DNA from: Doryteuthis pealeii
Taxonomy: Eukaryota; Mollusca; Cephalopoda; Myopsida; Loliginidae
NCBI GenBank assembly: GCA_023376005.1
Contig: CM042150.1
Span: 73,125,578-73,189,577, forward strand
Length of the DNA stretch: 64,000 nucleotides
Direction of reading: 5' to 3'
Shown: positions 44,360 through 57,244 of the stretch, one piece after another
Layout: the number at the start of each line of letters is the position of its first letter
Numbering within the stretch: the first letter of the stretch is position 1
The notes under the pieces: generated by a model
Database searches by the model: none
Told to the model about the DNA's origin: nothing
Seen by the model: the letters and a program-made list of their open reading frames with translations, nothing else
Position numbers and translations under genes: made by a program

Positions 44360-47090
44360 CTGGGATTATAATCCATATGATAATCATAAAGATTAGGTGC
44401 AAAGATTATATAAAATTCCATCTGACTAAAAGAATAGACTATTACAGAACCTTCTTTATTGTATTTACTTGTGTATAATTTGAGAAACTTAATACAAAAA
44501 GTTAAGCTCAAAATAGGTGGAGGTATACTTAAGTCTAAAAAAAGTAATATTTTTACTATATTATTATAAAAAACTAAATGACATAAAATCATTATTTCTT
44601 TATTATACAGAAGATAAGGTAAATTCAAACTAAATCTAATTTTAACTTTAAATTAACTTGAATTCATTTAAACTAAAATTTAACAAAACTATTTGAAATG
44701 GGTCAAATTGTTGGGATTAATGAAATTTAAAAAAACTTCAATAGAAACTGTTTGAATATTTTTTGCCGTGACAGTCAGAGTGAGTAAAGTTTACGGTTAG
44801 AAATGAGTGTGCAAAGATTCGGTAAAGTTGGAAGGATTTGTTCTCCTTTTTCCTTTTATCTTAGAAAAAAATGTATTATGTATATATAAATATCATTTTC
44901 CCCTTTTACTGTGACTGATAGACAAACAACAAACCAGCAAATCAACAAAGTGACTTGGATGTTTATATAATATGAAAAAATATGTTTTAAAATTAACAGC
45001 GATATTACACTGGTTTCATAAAAAATATAAAGAATTATGACTGTACTCAGGGACTGATTATATAAGAATATAAAACATCACTGATTTTGAACCCTTAGAA
45101 ATATGAAGCCTCATACCTGTGTCCCCAGTTACTTGTTTAAAAAATTGCTGAAAATGTAAAGCATTGTAATTGTTATTTAACTGCTTGATTGGCTGTATTG
45201 TTGCTAGGAAATAGCAAGTTAGAAATGGGAATTCGCTTTCAATAATTCATGCTGCCCAACTATATATACTTCTAGAGAGTGGGACAAATACTGGGCATTT
45301 AGATTCTAAGGATGTGGGTAACATTATAATCAAAATGGCATTGCAAATATACTAATCAATTTTTTTAACAAATTCATTTTCATCTGCATTGTCTAATTTA
45401 AGATCACTGTAGGTTAAATTAAGGTGATTTTCTTTAATCAAATTGAAATATTTCCGCTTTTTAATATCAGAATTGTAATGTTCTATGATTCCCCAAAGAT
45501 ACAGAGAAGGAAAAATACTTTCATGAAATAAGACTGAAGGGTATAAATTTCAACTTGAATATTGTAATTATTAAATTAGATGCATTTAAAAAATTCATCT
45601 CCCTATCTTCATTAGAAATTATTACAAAAACAGAGAGTTCAATAGACAATAAAGGATTATCATAAAACTGATATAAAAGGACACATATTAAATGGGGTTA
45701 GAGAGGAAAGCATGAAATCCAGATGGGATATTTTTATCTATTAATTGAAAAATAAAAATAACCTTGGAAAATGCATATCAAAGGTTAAATGATTGCATAA
45801 CCCCAATTATATACTTAAAATATGTTGACCTATTCTTTAAATAAATTTGTCTACTTCAAAATGCCAGCAACCAAATCGGTTCTAAAATTCTAAAAGCATT
45901 TTTGAACATGATATGTTTATTGAAAGCATAGAAATAATGACGCTGCCACAAGCTAATATAGATGCAGGATTAAAAAAAGGAAAAAAAAAAGATGTTAGCC
46001 AAGAATCTTGAAAATGTTATCATAATGCATAAAATGACATATTCTATATTTTCAAGATCATGTAAATTGATTATAAAACAATGATTGTAATTCCTTTTGT
46101 AAAGAGTTTTCTTTTAGAAGCTATAAAAGATCATATGCTCTATATATGTAAGATGTAATGTCTATTTGTACTAAAAATACTGAAACAAATTATAGATTCA
46201 TAAAATCTTTAAGAAATGCTTTGTGGCAATATTTTGAATTGGGATGTTTTTAATCTTTCAAATTCATTTCCTTAATAGATACCTTTCCAGAAAAAAAAAT
46301 TTTTTTCACATTACTATTAGAGTTCTCCAAATAAAATTAATGTATTTAAACTTAATCCTTTTATTTTATTTTTTGTTAATTGAGTTTTTGTTAATGCAAT
46401 TGTTAATTCAAGGGAATTATTATAATTGATACTAAAAATATTTATTTGCTTTTTCATTTTTTTTTAGATAAAAATTTGATAAGATTTTTGCAGCTTTACA
46501 TTACTAATAAAATACAGTCAGTATTAAACTATCTCCCCATAGAGACAAATGTTTAGTTTAATATGGAACCCATACATGTATGCATAGGAAAGTGGGCATA
46601 AATTGTCCAGTTCCTGTTATTAGTGTCACAAATGTTTCACACATACTGACCTACTCCTTTGATGCAATGGAACATACTGCCCAGAGTCAAAGTCTCAAAT
46701 CAGGATCATATAATTCATATTGTTTTTCCTACATGACTGATCGAAATGAACAGATACTACATTCTAATCTCAGCCCAAAGTCTACATGTAAGCAAATTAA
46801 TTTGAATTGGTGAATATTTGATAAAGTAATGTAAAATATGCAGTGTCTAAAAAGGAACTTTAAAACCAATGGTATGTTGTTGTGAACTTGATGTTTGTAA
46901 GAACAAAAACTATCACACCCATTTATTGGGCTATAAATATGCTACAGTGAAATACATGTACTTGGGTTTGTTTTGTTTTTTAAAAATTAAACAATGAATG
47001 TCTTTATGTAAATTCTGTTTCAAATTAGGAAAAAAAAAATGAATGGAGACTTCTCTAATGCTGCAATATTCTTGGTGAGGGGGTGCTGTT
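44360..47090. other. AT-rich sequence, no clear gene
   Basis: A CCAAT-like gattggctg (45187), an imperfect palindrome ttgctaggaaatagcaa (45201-45217) and a TATA-like tatatata (45261) lie together, but no transcript can be inferred. The ORF 46580-46813 has no recognised domain. Confidence 0.4.
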
Positions 47091-47099
47091 TGAGCTGGA

Positions 47100-47330
47100 T
47101 TGCAATGTCAAAATGGTACCAATTTTCAAATTAACAAGAAACCTATTAAAGATAATCTCAACTCTGGACAATCTTCCACACCAATAGATGATGATCATAT
47201 TGATGTGTCAACTCTTGTTTCCCTACTCTCAGATTTGGGCCTTAAGGATTTGCTCTGTTACCAAAAAGCTGAAATCCACCCTAAAAAGGTGCTTTCAGAT
47301 GATAGAAAAGATAAATTGAATGTGCTATGA
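47100..47330 (+). CDS. Unassigned open frame, possible exon or retrocopy piece
   Basis: A 76-codon frame with balanced composition, including DDDHIDVSTLVSLLSDLGLK and VLSDDRKDKLNVL. The helical, leucine-spaced part faintly recalls a SAM-like bundle, but this is only an impression. No convincing acceptor or donor frames it, and the stop at 47328 is followed by further frame-like sequence (HTIPQNDFLKAL), so a decayed copy is as likely as a real exon. Confidence 0.2.
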   Translation: MQCQNGTNFQINKKPIKDNLNSGQSSTPIDDDHIDVSTLVSLLSDLGLKDLLCYQKAEIHPKKVLSDDRKDKLNVL

Positions 47331-47334
47331 AACC

Positions 47335-47686
47335 TTCATACTATTCCTCAAAATGACTTCTTGAAGGCATTGTAAAACATCCACCTCTGCCACTGAGAAT
47401 GGTGAGGTGAGAGCAATTTTAAAAGCGATAAGTTTAATTAAGATATAGGTAAAAAAAATTTGTTTTTGAAAAATTAGGTATCTTTATCAGCACATCCTAT
47501 AAATTCTTACATTTTATGTCATTTACTATATAGTTTTATATCTAGAAATGTCCAGTCTCTAACAATAGACCACTTGGTTTAATAAGAGGCATTTAGATGT
47601 AGCCAACAGGTTATCTTTTAATTTCATTGTGAAACAGTTTATATAAGAGAAAAGAGCAATTTATGCATTACTAAATTCTCATGTGG

Positions 47687-47719
<33 letters not shown>

Positions 47720-48385
47720 ATATAAAACTGTAACCTAGCAAAAATTGCATATCATAGCACACTTTTATTAAATAATAAGCTTAACATCTTAACTTAGAGA
47801 ACAAAGAAATTTCCAATCCAATTTGCAACTGAATGATAATTTTTTGTCCCTTATTCCTGCTGAAAGTCATTTTTAATCTTGGGATAGTGGAGATATTATG
47901 AAATGCTAATTAGTATTCTTCACTCTTTCCCAAATCAAAGCGTAGGCCACGGGAACTCAATGAAAGATTTGCAGGTTTTTGTAACTACTAAATGCCTTAG
48001 TGGGAATTTTGCATCTCAATGAGTACAAAAGAGATTTTACTATGATATTGTTGAAGTTCAGTTACTTTGATCTGATTGTAGTATCTAAGAAATCTTGAAA
48101 ATTCACATCTCCATGAAGTACCAGCTTTTCCAAAGCAATTTCTATATCTACTATTATTCTTGAGTTTTATCTTTTATTCATCTACCATACATAATCTGAT
48201 TGTAAATTTATTTTATATTTTTCCTAATGTTAGATTTTTTCAAATCCAGATTTAGAAACTTTAAGTAACTTTTAGATCATCCAAATTTTTGTTGAAATAA
48301 ATCCTGATATCTTCAAGAGATGTAGTTGAACATAAACATATACACACATTTTACAAAATAAGTAATGCTACTAAATTGTATATGT
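47335..48385. other. AT-rich sequence with (TA)n at 47686-47712
   Basis: 47815-47850 (ttccaatccaatttg) and 47980-48000 (actaaatgcct) resemble 59320-59420, a probable low-copy dispersed repeat. Nothing coding was seen. Confidence 0.45.
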
Positions 48386-48387
48386 TA

Positions 48388-48710
48388 GATTTATTTATAT
48401 AAGAAGGCAATTACAATGCATATAAAAAATAAAATGTCCAGTGTCTAATCAATTTGAAGAAACTTCATCTTCAGAGACTGTTTTGAAATGGACGCGGAAG
48501 AGCCGTGATATCCGTTGTTTGGATTCACGGCTATTCCGTGTGGCATTATAACAACCCACAAGATGCGTGTTTAATAGTCCTAAACAAAAACACACAAGAC
48601 TGCGTCCATTTCAAAACGTCTCTGAAGATGAAGTTTTCGAAATTGATTGGACACTGGACATTATTTATTTTTTATACGCATTGTAATTGCCTTCTTAATA
48701 TAAATAAATA
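48388..48710. mobile_element. Fold-back (MITE-like) element
   Basis: Two inverted arms of about 109 bases (48388-48496 and 48601-48710) match almost throughout: aagaaggcaattacaatgca, atgtccagtgtctaatcaat, acttcatcttcagagac, ttttgaaatggacgc and their complements. The 104-base loop carries a second hairpin in which 48495-48507 pairs with 48526-48538 (12 of 13 positions). There is no transposase. The 68-codon ORF inside is incidental. No clear target duplication was identified. Confidence 0.88.
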
Positions 48711-48719
48711 ATTACTTTA

Positions 48720-51700
48720 CATGCTTCAAGCAAATTATCAAGTATATGCTAGAGTTGTAAGAATTAAGATGTTGATAAAATATACATCTTATTGGTAAAA
48801 AAGTTTAGTATAGAAAAAATATCAAAAACTTGAAATATAATTGAAAATTCTTGTTGGTAAGAAGTCAAAATTAAAGGAAGTCTATTTAACTAACAAAATA
48901 CAGGTGACATTTTATTTTGCAGAGGAAATGACCAAGACAAAAATTGAAAACATTTTAACAGTGAAAAATGATAAATAGTAAAAAAAAATTAAAAAAATGT
49001 TAAGTTTAAGAAAATTAACATTGAGGAAAATGTATTTCAGAATTGTCATTATTTTAAACATACAGAAATGAATAAAACATTATACAAAGTATGAGCAAAT
49101 ATCAATTTGGTTTGAATAAGAATTTATCATTAATATATTAATTTACTAATATTCTACTTTAGTGTGTATTTGACACGAAAAATTCAGTTTTCTTTCATAA
49201 TTGAAAATTATTTCAGTTGATTCTGAATATAGACAAAGAATAAGTTTTTTGGATATGACATGAACAATATCTGCTTTATTGTTTTTTACCTGTTTAATGG
49301 CTAACATATATAAAGGCTAAGATTAATACACAAAACTAAAACCTTTTGCAAAAAATATTTAAATGGTGATTAAACTTTTAATCCACATTCTACAAAATCA
49401 ACTAATTCTCATTGTTTTATGGATATAATAAAGTGAACAAAGAAAAATATTCCTTCATCTGTTTATATATATATATATATATATAATATATATAATATAT
49501 AGATATATATATTATATAATATCTGTTATGCCCTTGAATATATTTTTTACTATCAGAAGATTTGAATATAGGAAACCCATTTCTTTGATAACACAGAAAT
49601 ATTTTTATAGATACCAATCAGTTGTGGCTACAGAACAGTGTGTATAACGACAACATGACATTTCAAATTGTTTTATTTTCTCATAAAGTTTTTGTATTGA
49701 AAAGTTTTTCAATCCTCTGCAAAGTAGAAACATATTTTTTCTCTTTATTTATTCATTTTAATTTTAAGATGAAGCATTCATCAACCTCCTCATCATCATC
49801 ATCTTCAATAATTCTGCAAAATACATCTCTAAGATGCAGTTGGATGCATTATCAGTGAAGTTCCTTTAGTTCGTAAGGGTTTGAGGTCTTTCCAAACAAC
49901 ATACCTCACTTGGTCGAGATTGATCACATCTCAATCTGCATCCAACATAGTTTATTTGTCAGCACTTCCTGCATTGCTCTCAACAAACAAATGGCTTTGG
50001 ATTTTCATCCTTTATACATGTGGTCAGATTGTGAATGACCAATAAGCAATTATTCTGCTCTTTATGTTGGTAACTTTCCCTATGAAAATGTTCATTATTT
50101 TAATCAGTTTTGGCATATTTCAATCACATACTACTACTTACATTTACTATTACTATATTTCTTTGGATTTTAATTTTTAGAAAATCTATAACTCATCGCT
50201 GAGTAGTCCAATTTCTGCATTGTAAAAAATGGCAGCCAGTATCAAAAAAAATATATCATCTAAAAATTAAAAGATGAAGAAAATAATAAAAATTAAGATA
50301 ATAAGATATTTTTGCACTATTAGGGAATCAGGACTTATTTGCTTTGACTTAAATATTTTAAACTATTTGACAGTCCCAAATCAAATCCATCTATTTGAAT
50401 CTTATTAGCAAAATTTAAAAAGTTAGAAATATTTTTGATTTTGACCCAAAGTTAATCTTGAATATTCCTAAATCTACCATTAATACAACTTTCATTTTTC
50501 ATATCTCAGTAAAGCATTATATATAGCTAAAAGACATCTACTGTGAGAAGGCTGTGAACAGACTCTGAATACATATTCACTTGCAATGGTAAATTCCTTA
50601 TTGTACACTATTTAAGCAAAGGGAATAATAACTTTCTATCAATGTGGATAAAACTTTCTAAAGATTTGGCAGGAAATTAGTTCATTGAATGACAATTCAA
50701 AAGCCTACATCATGGGAAACAATGCCTGTTTTATCGAAACCTCCACCAACACATTGTTGGTCCCTTAAGCAGCTAATCTCTTCCATTAAAAAGGATTTAT
50801 TCGTGGTGCTTCTTTCTTAAACTGTCAAGATATTCTTATGGTACAAAAGAATTCCGCATGTCATACTATTTTGCATCATATTTACAGTCTGGAGATAAAA
50901 TAATTGATTTCTTACTTTCATTTTTAAAGAATAGTTTGTGTGTTAGCAACAAGGAAATACAACTGAATATCTAGATTGAAGGATCAAGATTTAAAGTATT
51001 GATTTTAAAAAAATGCGTTATAGTCAGCTTTTCACAAGGTTCTCAATATTATACATTTATTAAACAATGAAGTATGTAATTTTTCTATAAGCAATCACAT
51101 TTCGTTTCTGCAACGATGTAGAATTACCTGTTATGGTTGATTACCACAAGAAGAAAAAAATTATTGATTGTCTTAAAAAGGACAAGACTTTGGGATTTCA
51201 TTTTTGGCTAAAAGTAAAAATCATAATAAAAGAAATCAGGATTTAATAAATAAACATCAGCATATATTTCAAATGTTTCCTTAAACGTTTTTGGTAACTG
51301 TCTGAAGAGATGGTGTATAAAAATATCTTACCCATAATTCTTTTTTCCACACTTTGTTTGTTTGGCAAAATTTATTCTTAATTTGTAATGGAGCACACTT
51401 CTTTTCTTTTTCATCGCATTGGCGATATTTGCGATGTCATGTGGAAAGAGAGAGAGAAAAGATTCTGTAGTCTGATTGGGTGAGGACGACCAATGGATTT
51501 ACCTGCTAACTAATTCCAAAAATAAACAGGTGGAATATAATATAAAATGGGTTTTAGATGTTATAATCAGTCATTAACTTTTTTTTGGACATCTGTCTCT
51601 ATATTTTTGGCATTCACCATTCTTTGGCTCTGTTTTAGAGGAATAGATTCTCAATAAGAAAGAATAATTCATAATTTTGGGAAAGGTAAGAACTAAGAAA

Positions 51701-51735
51701 AGGTTTCTTAGTTTAAGCATATCACATGGTAATAA
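48720..51735. other. AT-rich sequence with (TA)n at 49463-49520
   Basis: No SINE or transposon protein was recognised. 49770-50060 is somewhat less AT-rich with a short CATCAT run but shows no domain. Confidence 0.45.
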
Positions 51736-51739
51736 AAGC

Positions 51740-52190
51740 TTTGCTGGCCTGTCCACTCTGGTGTGTCATGGTAAGGTGTCTACGAAGAACATCAACTTCA
51801 AGTTTGTCCTTGCTCTCCAGTATAATCGCTGTATGCTTGTTTGTCTTATGGGATGGCTTGTGTGATGAGGAGCAAGTGGCTGTACAAGCTGCTGTTTGTG
51901 GGGTGCTGGATTCCAGGATTTGTTAAGACGATGCAAGCATCATTGTATGTTCTAACCATTTCATTAAAGCAAAGTGTGCGTCTGGCATAGCAGTAGACGA
52001 CAACTACAGTTGAAGAATTTGCTTTATCTTTCAGAAGATCAGATTTCCAATATGATCAACAATGTTCTATAGCAGTCCATGCTTTCTGTTAATTGAAACG
52101 CTTTCTATAGATGAGATAACTACCTAGATGGAATTGGTTACTATTCGAGGTTGTGCCTCCATCATAGGAGTGTCTCCACTTGTTTAACAA
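51740..52190 (-). pseudogene. Non-LTR retrotransposon pseudogene, C-terminal fragment
   Basis: On the minus strand, aaagcatggactgctataga and tggaaatctgatcttctgaa match the equivalent region of the copy at 39395-40490 (near 39810-39890). Downstream blocks correspond to its CxxH-rich tail (for example TPQTAACTATC-type sequence, then HKPS and SKDKL). Heavily decayed; the catalytic region is absent. The overlapping plus-strand ORFs (51677-51865, 51726-51926) are shadows. Confidence 0.7.
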
Positions 52191-52194
52191 CACC

Positions 52195-53835
52195 CCATTT
52201 TATCTATTTTTACCTCTGCTGTAAAATGATTCTTTAATTTGCAAGACGTTTATTCTTTGCATTGCTCTGATAAGTTGATACTGAAGTTTTGAATAGTGCT
52301 GTTTATTGGTATTAATAGAATTAGCTAATTTTGACAATGGTTCAAGTAATATATATGGTTTGTATATCTGATTGTCACACAGGATGTTTTTAACCACTCA
52401 CAGTGTTGCATTATAACAACTTGAATTTGAATAATAATCGAAACAGTCCTAATTCCAGTCTCCGTATAAATTCAGTTAAAAATAAATTAAGTTTAAAATT
52501 GTTAAACAAAATAATGTGAACTGCGGAATATCAGTATTTTTGTTTTACATTTTGATATTTCTTCATATAATTTTTTCGTTGTTTAATTTACTGAAGAGCA
52601 ATACATTATCCTTTTAATAGAATTTTCTGTATTCTGACATAATTTTCTTTAACGAAATTTTCCAACTTTATGAATGGAGATTGATGAGTTTACCTATATA
52701 TATCAGGTACTACTTTTTGTAAATATTAAAAACTACTTCTTCAGGATTTGTTCCTGTGCAATATCAGCACATTCTACTTAGGACACTCTTCAGATAGTAC
52801 CAAAAGGATGCTTAAGTTTGATAAATGGTATATTCATTATTATTTATACTTTAGCTAAACCTTTGTCCTCTCGGGGACTAACATTAATTGGCCACTTTAG
52901 ACAAGTATTGAATTTTGGCAACAAAAAAATAATTATTTTTTATTATTTATATCATCATCAATGTATATTCTAATAGTTGATTACTTGGGGTTAGACTATA
53001 TTTATACATATATGTAGTGTTAATCTGACAAACAAAAAAAATTTAATAAGAGGGATTGTAAGTTAACTGAATCTGTGCATTTCAGAAATTATAATTTTGT
53101 TCTGGTTAAAAAAAGAAAGAAATATTCTATAAGATGGGATGGATAATGGATAATAGATACTTTTAAAATGTCCTTTCTTTAATGTGCTTTGTATTCTCTT
53201 CTTCAAGAAAAGAAGTCTCTAACAATCAGCAGCAGCAGCAGCTGAAACATATCTCAATATTTATTGTGAATTGGCTGCTTTTATAAAGAGGATATTAAAA
53301 GCAAAGAATGATTCTTTGGCTTGCAACTTAATATATAGAAGAAGATACGATTAATTTTCCAGTCCTTCAATTTAACCAATCACTTTCACAAATAATATTA
53401 CAAAAAATAAAGCAACGATAACAAATAAAAATGAATAGATATATATCCGAACTGTTCACTAATTCTATTGAAAATATAGAAAAGCATTTGTATATAATTT
53501 GCTTTGAATCTTCTAAAGGAGAAAAGATTCTAAATTTGAGATCTATATTTATAAAACGTTCTTTAAAATTGCAAAATATATATTTTTTAAAAGTTTGATA
53601 TATGAATAAATGATGAACTTATCGCATTTTGGTAATGATTCTTGTTATTACAAGGAGATATGCAGCATACAGCTTAATTCATATTTCATATTTGTAATTA
53701 ATTTCAAGACAGTTTATTCATACTGTCAAAAGAACATGGCATATGTAAATACTTTGCAATTGCATTGTAACTACATAATTATATATAAATAACATTATGG
53801 TTGTCCTTCTGCACTTTCTATATTCATACTTCCTG
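52195..53835. other. AT-rich sequence, nothing recognised
   Basis: Only a short CAG run (53228-53240) and small CA/GA tracts. Confidence 0.5.
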
Positions 53836-53839
53836 CATA

Positions 53840-54300
53840 TAACTAACTAATAATTATATTATATATATAATATTAATATAATAATAATATATATATATAA
53901 GTATAGAGAGAGAGAGAGAGAGAGAAGAGAGAGGAAGAAAGAAAGAAAATCTGTAGTGAAGCTATAAAATTGTTCCTTTGATAAGTTTGGTTTCTTTTGA
54001 TACACCTTTTACAGTAAGAAGATTGAACAATATATTTAAATATACATACAATACATTATATATACATAAGATAATAGAATATATATATATATATACAACA
54101 TATAAATATACTACATATATTATATACATAATATATATGATATATACACTATACATACATAATATATTCAGGTACATACATATTATATACATCAATAATA
54201 TATATATACATACCAATATATATAGCATCATATATATATATACATACACACAATTATAATATATATATTATATATATATATAATATATACATCATTCAAT
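53840..54300. repeat. Complex TA-rich region with (GA)n
   Basis: Interrupted ATAT tracts around (GA)n at 53905-53926, then a long run of tatacata-type imperfect repeats to 54300. Open frames exist on both strands over the same bases (53962-54249 minus, 53978-54259 plus), which is what TA-rich repeats give. Confidence 0.9.
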
Positions 54301-56440
54301 TAATAAAGAAATTCAATATGCATAGTAAGAAAGTTTGTTTATTTTAACATAGCTAGATAATTTTTTTTTAAATATGAGAGAGGGATTCATATCATAATTG
54401 TGCTTTTGAATTGTAAGTTTATTGTCCTTAAGAGATGTATAACTGTTTATTTCACAGAAAATAAAATAGTGAGCTGTAAGCAATAATATTGATTAAAATT
54501 ATATCTTTAAAAAAGAATTTTTTCAATTCTTGAGGCTTATTTTCATCAAATGGTGCAAATCCAGCGTGTGTATTATATGCCACATATTAATGTTAAAAAA
54601 ATACAGCATATTTTGAATGAACTTTTTTAACATTAATTTCCCTAAACTAATGAAACTTTATTTTTATTATATCATTCTACAACATCGAGAGGGGAATGTT
54701 TGGTGATTATAGAGCAGAGTTTTCACTTTTCTGTAGATTATTTCCCATCATTCTTTTGCTTTGTTACAGATTAATTGCCTGAGTGGTAGTATGGTAAAAT
54801 GACTATCTGACAGTGAAACAGAGAAGGTATCATTGAATTTTCGCAGGTTGTTAGAGAAACTCATACTCATTAACATTCTTGATGCTTGCTGGTTTGTTTA
54901 TGGAGACCCAAACAGTCATTGGTAATGCCTTTGTACTCAATGCTGAGTGACAAGCAACGATTTATAACATGCAAGTCACTCTCCCCAAAAGGAAAAGTAC
55001 TCTAATCATTCATCTCTAAAATAAGGCTGATAAAAGGTGGATTAATGTGGCATTTCTATGAATAATTTATCTCAATGATTTGTCAAGAATATATCAGGAA
55101 ATAAAGCCCGAAGATAAAATTAAGAGGTAAGACAAGATATATAAAGTAAAGGTCGTGAATGAAAGATACGAGTTTAAAACTATTTTGTGTAGTTTATATA
55201 TAAAATAATTTTATTTTTCAGGAGAAAATTCCAAGTGGTATAAATTCCTAAATACCATTAGGAACAGTTGAAGTATTTCTGTAATGTATTTCTCAAAATG
55301 GAATAAATTACAGCAATTGCTTACAATTTAAAAAATCAGTAGAATGTGAGTAAATAGGATAATAGAAGAAGCCAACCAGAAAAATGATTATGTATTATCA
55401 GAACATGAAAAATATACAAACGGAATTGTTGACTGACCTGTTTAAAAACAACAAACAAACCCTAAAGATCAGAAGTGTAGAAGTTATATGGCTTGCTAAT
55501 TTTGTTACAGTATAGCCACCATGACAACAATGTATTTAGAAAAACAGTATTTTAGCCAGTTGAAATGATTGGTGTTATGTGCTAGCCTCATTCAGACATG
55601 TCAGCTGATTCATTTTCCAACGGACAATTATATTGCTCATAAACCATTACAAACATATGAGAGGATGAATTCCTTTTGAAATTTCCCTTTATCCTTTCCA
55701 ACAAGTTTGATAATTTCACATAAGATTAGAAGAATTGAAAAAGCTCCAGTGCAGCCATCTTTGTTAACTGACAAGCTCCAATGATGTGGTCTGAGCATGT
55801 TACTTAAATGTCTGAGTTATTTTCACAGAAGTAAAAATAGTTTAAACACGAAGTTGTCAAAAAAAAAAAAAGCGTGCAGTCCTTTAGAAACAACAGTTAT
55901 CTTTCTGTTCTCAAGAACAGGAAGATTTTTTTTTGTCACAGAGAAAATATTGGCTAACAGAAAAGAAGCAGAAAAGAAGATCTTTGGTAAATTTATTTGA
56001 TGTGGGTAATTTCTAAATGTGTTAAAGTATTAATTCTTTAGTAGATATCAGAGTTTGGGTTCCATAATGAGATTTCCCAGTTGTCCAGATTGTCTCAAAC
56101 TACATGTCATAATTTAATCATTTTACACAGTTAGGGAACATCTATTAAAAGATCCTTCCTTTTCTGGCTTTTTTACTAAGTTACGAAATTATATGAGCTT
56201 GTGTTTAAATTTAGACTTCATTCAGAAGAAAATGTTCGGAATAAACATTTTCTTTTTACACTCCAGTAATTTCTTTAGTAAGTATTTTTAATCTTTTCCT
56301 GGTTTCCATCACAACATTTTAACTTGTGCATCATCAAAAATTAAGAATAATTTGACCGAATCATAACAACTATTAATCTACAAATTTTAGAATATATATT
56401 TTTCTTTTAATTAAATTATTAAATCACTTCTTGCAGTTTT
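54301..56440. other. AT-rich sequence, nothing recognised
   Basis: No domain or repeat was identified. The ORF at 55797-56000 is lysine/serine-rich noise around an A-run. Confidence 0.5.
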
Positions 56441-56444
56441 CTAC

Positions 56445-57240
56445 ATGGGGTTAGTTGGTGTCTGTTCACTGGAGTGACGAAAGTCACCTGCAGGTTGCCA
56501 GGACTTTCTGAGTGCGCAAGCCAACTTGAATCAATGTTTGTGGTCTGGTGGTCTTCATTTTCCCTTCTTATTTCCCAATTCTCTCAAACTTGAAAAAAAA
56601 AACAAGACTTTTGGAGACCGTTTCCAAGAGCACCAACACACGAACTGGTATCACAGTCACCTTCACATTCCACAGCTTTTTTTTTCATTCTTCTGACAAA
56701 GTCCAAGGTATTTGTCCTATCTTTTCACTTTTCTGTTCATTTTCACTTGGGCAAAATCCACAAGATGACAGTTCTTTTATTCTTATTATCAACACTATGC
56801 CTGGTCTCTAGCCAGGATTAGGGCCAAGTTCATTTGTACTCATAATCCCAGAGAATTTCTAGTGCATCTCATTTCTTGGATGGATTCCTGGTAATACATT
56901 ATCCTATTTGGTAGTATGGTCAAATTTAATCTCTTGTACTATTCCTGTGGGATCACTCTTTTATCGCCAAGTTTTCTCTTTTGTGCTAGTTGCTGCATAT
57001 GCTTATTATTGGATTGACCATTCTCACTCTGTCTTCACACAAGATACACTTGCTATTCTGGTTGCATTCATCTATTTTTCTTTGATATAATTGGATCATT
57101 ATGGCATTATTTTGTGCTCGCATTATAAGAGATTCCATTGCGTCTTGAGCCTTTTCCTTCTTAACCATGTCAGGTCTTCTATGTGCAATCTCTCCAGTTT
57201 GTCACATCCATTACAGTTATTGTTCTTCCAATTTCTGTTT
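56445..57240 (-). pseudogene. Non-LTR retrotransposon C-terminal region, second family
   Basis: On the minus strand, 57168-56986 is open and reads MVKKEKAQDAMESLI, then NSKCILCEDRVRMVNPIISI, a zinc-knuckle-like C-x2-C...C block typical of the tail of a family of non-LTR polyproteins. Further down come LWDYEYK, an ILWILP segment, KKLWN-like and VKVTVIP-like pieces in alternate frames (about 56690-56630), and a VSKSL/ALGNGLQK stretch, all in the family's order. Many stops. The RT domain is not in the window, and this family differs from the RTE-like copies elsewhere. The plus-strand ORFs 56548-56811 and 56908-57090 are shadows. Confidence 0.7.
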
Positions 57241-57244
57241 CTAG

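Noticed and set aside
44155..44628. ORFs with (ER)n or (LS)n repeats
   Set aside because: Produced entirely by the (GA)40 microsatellite; the flanking residues have no recognised domain.
53962..54259. Opposite-strand 93-95-codon ORFs rich in Y and I
   Set aside because: Both come from imperfect TATACATA repeats.
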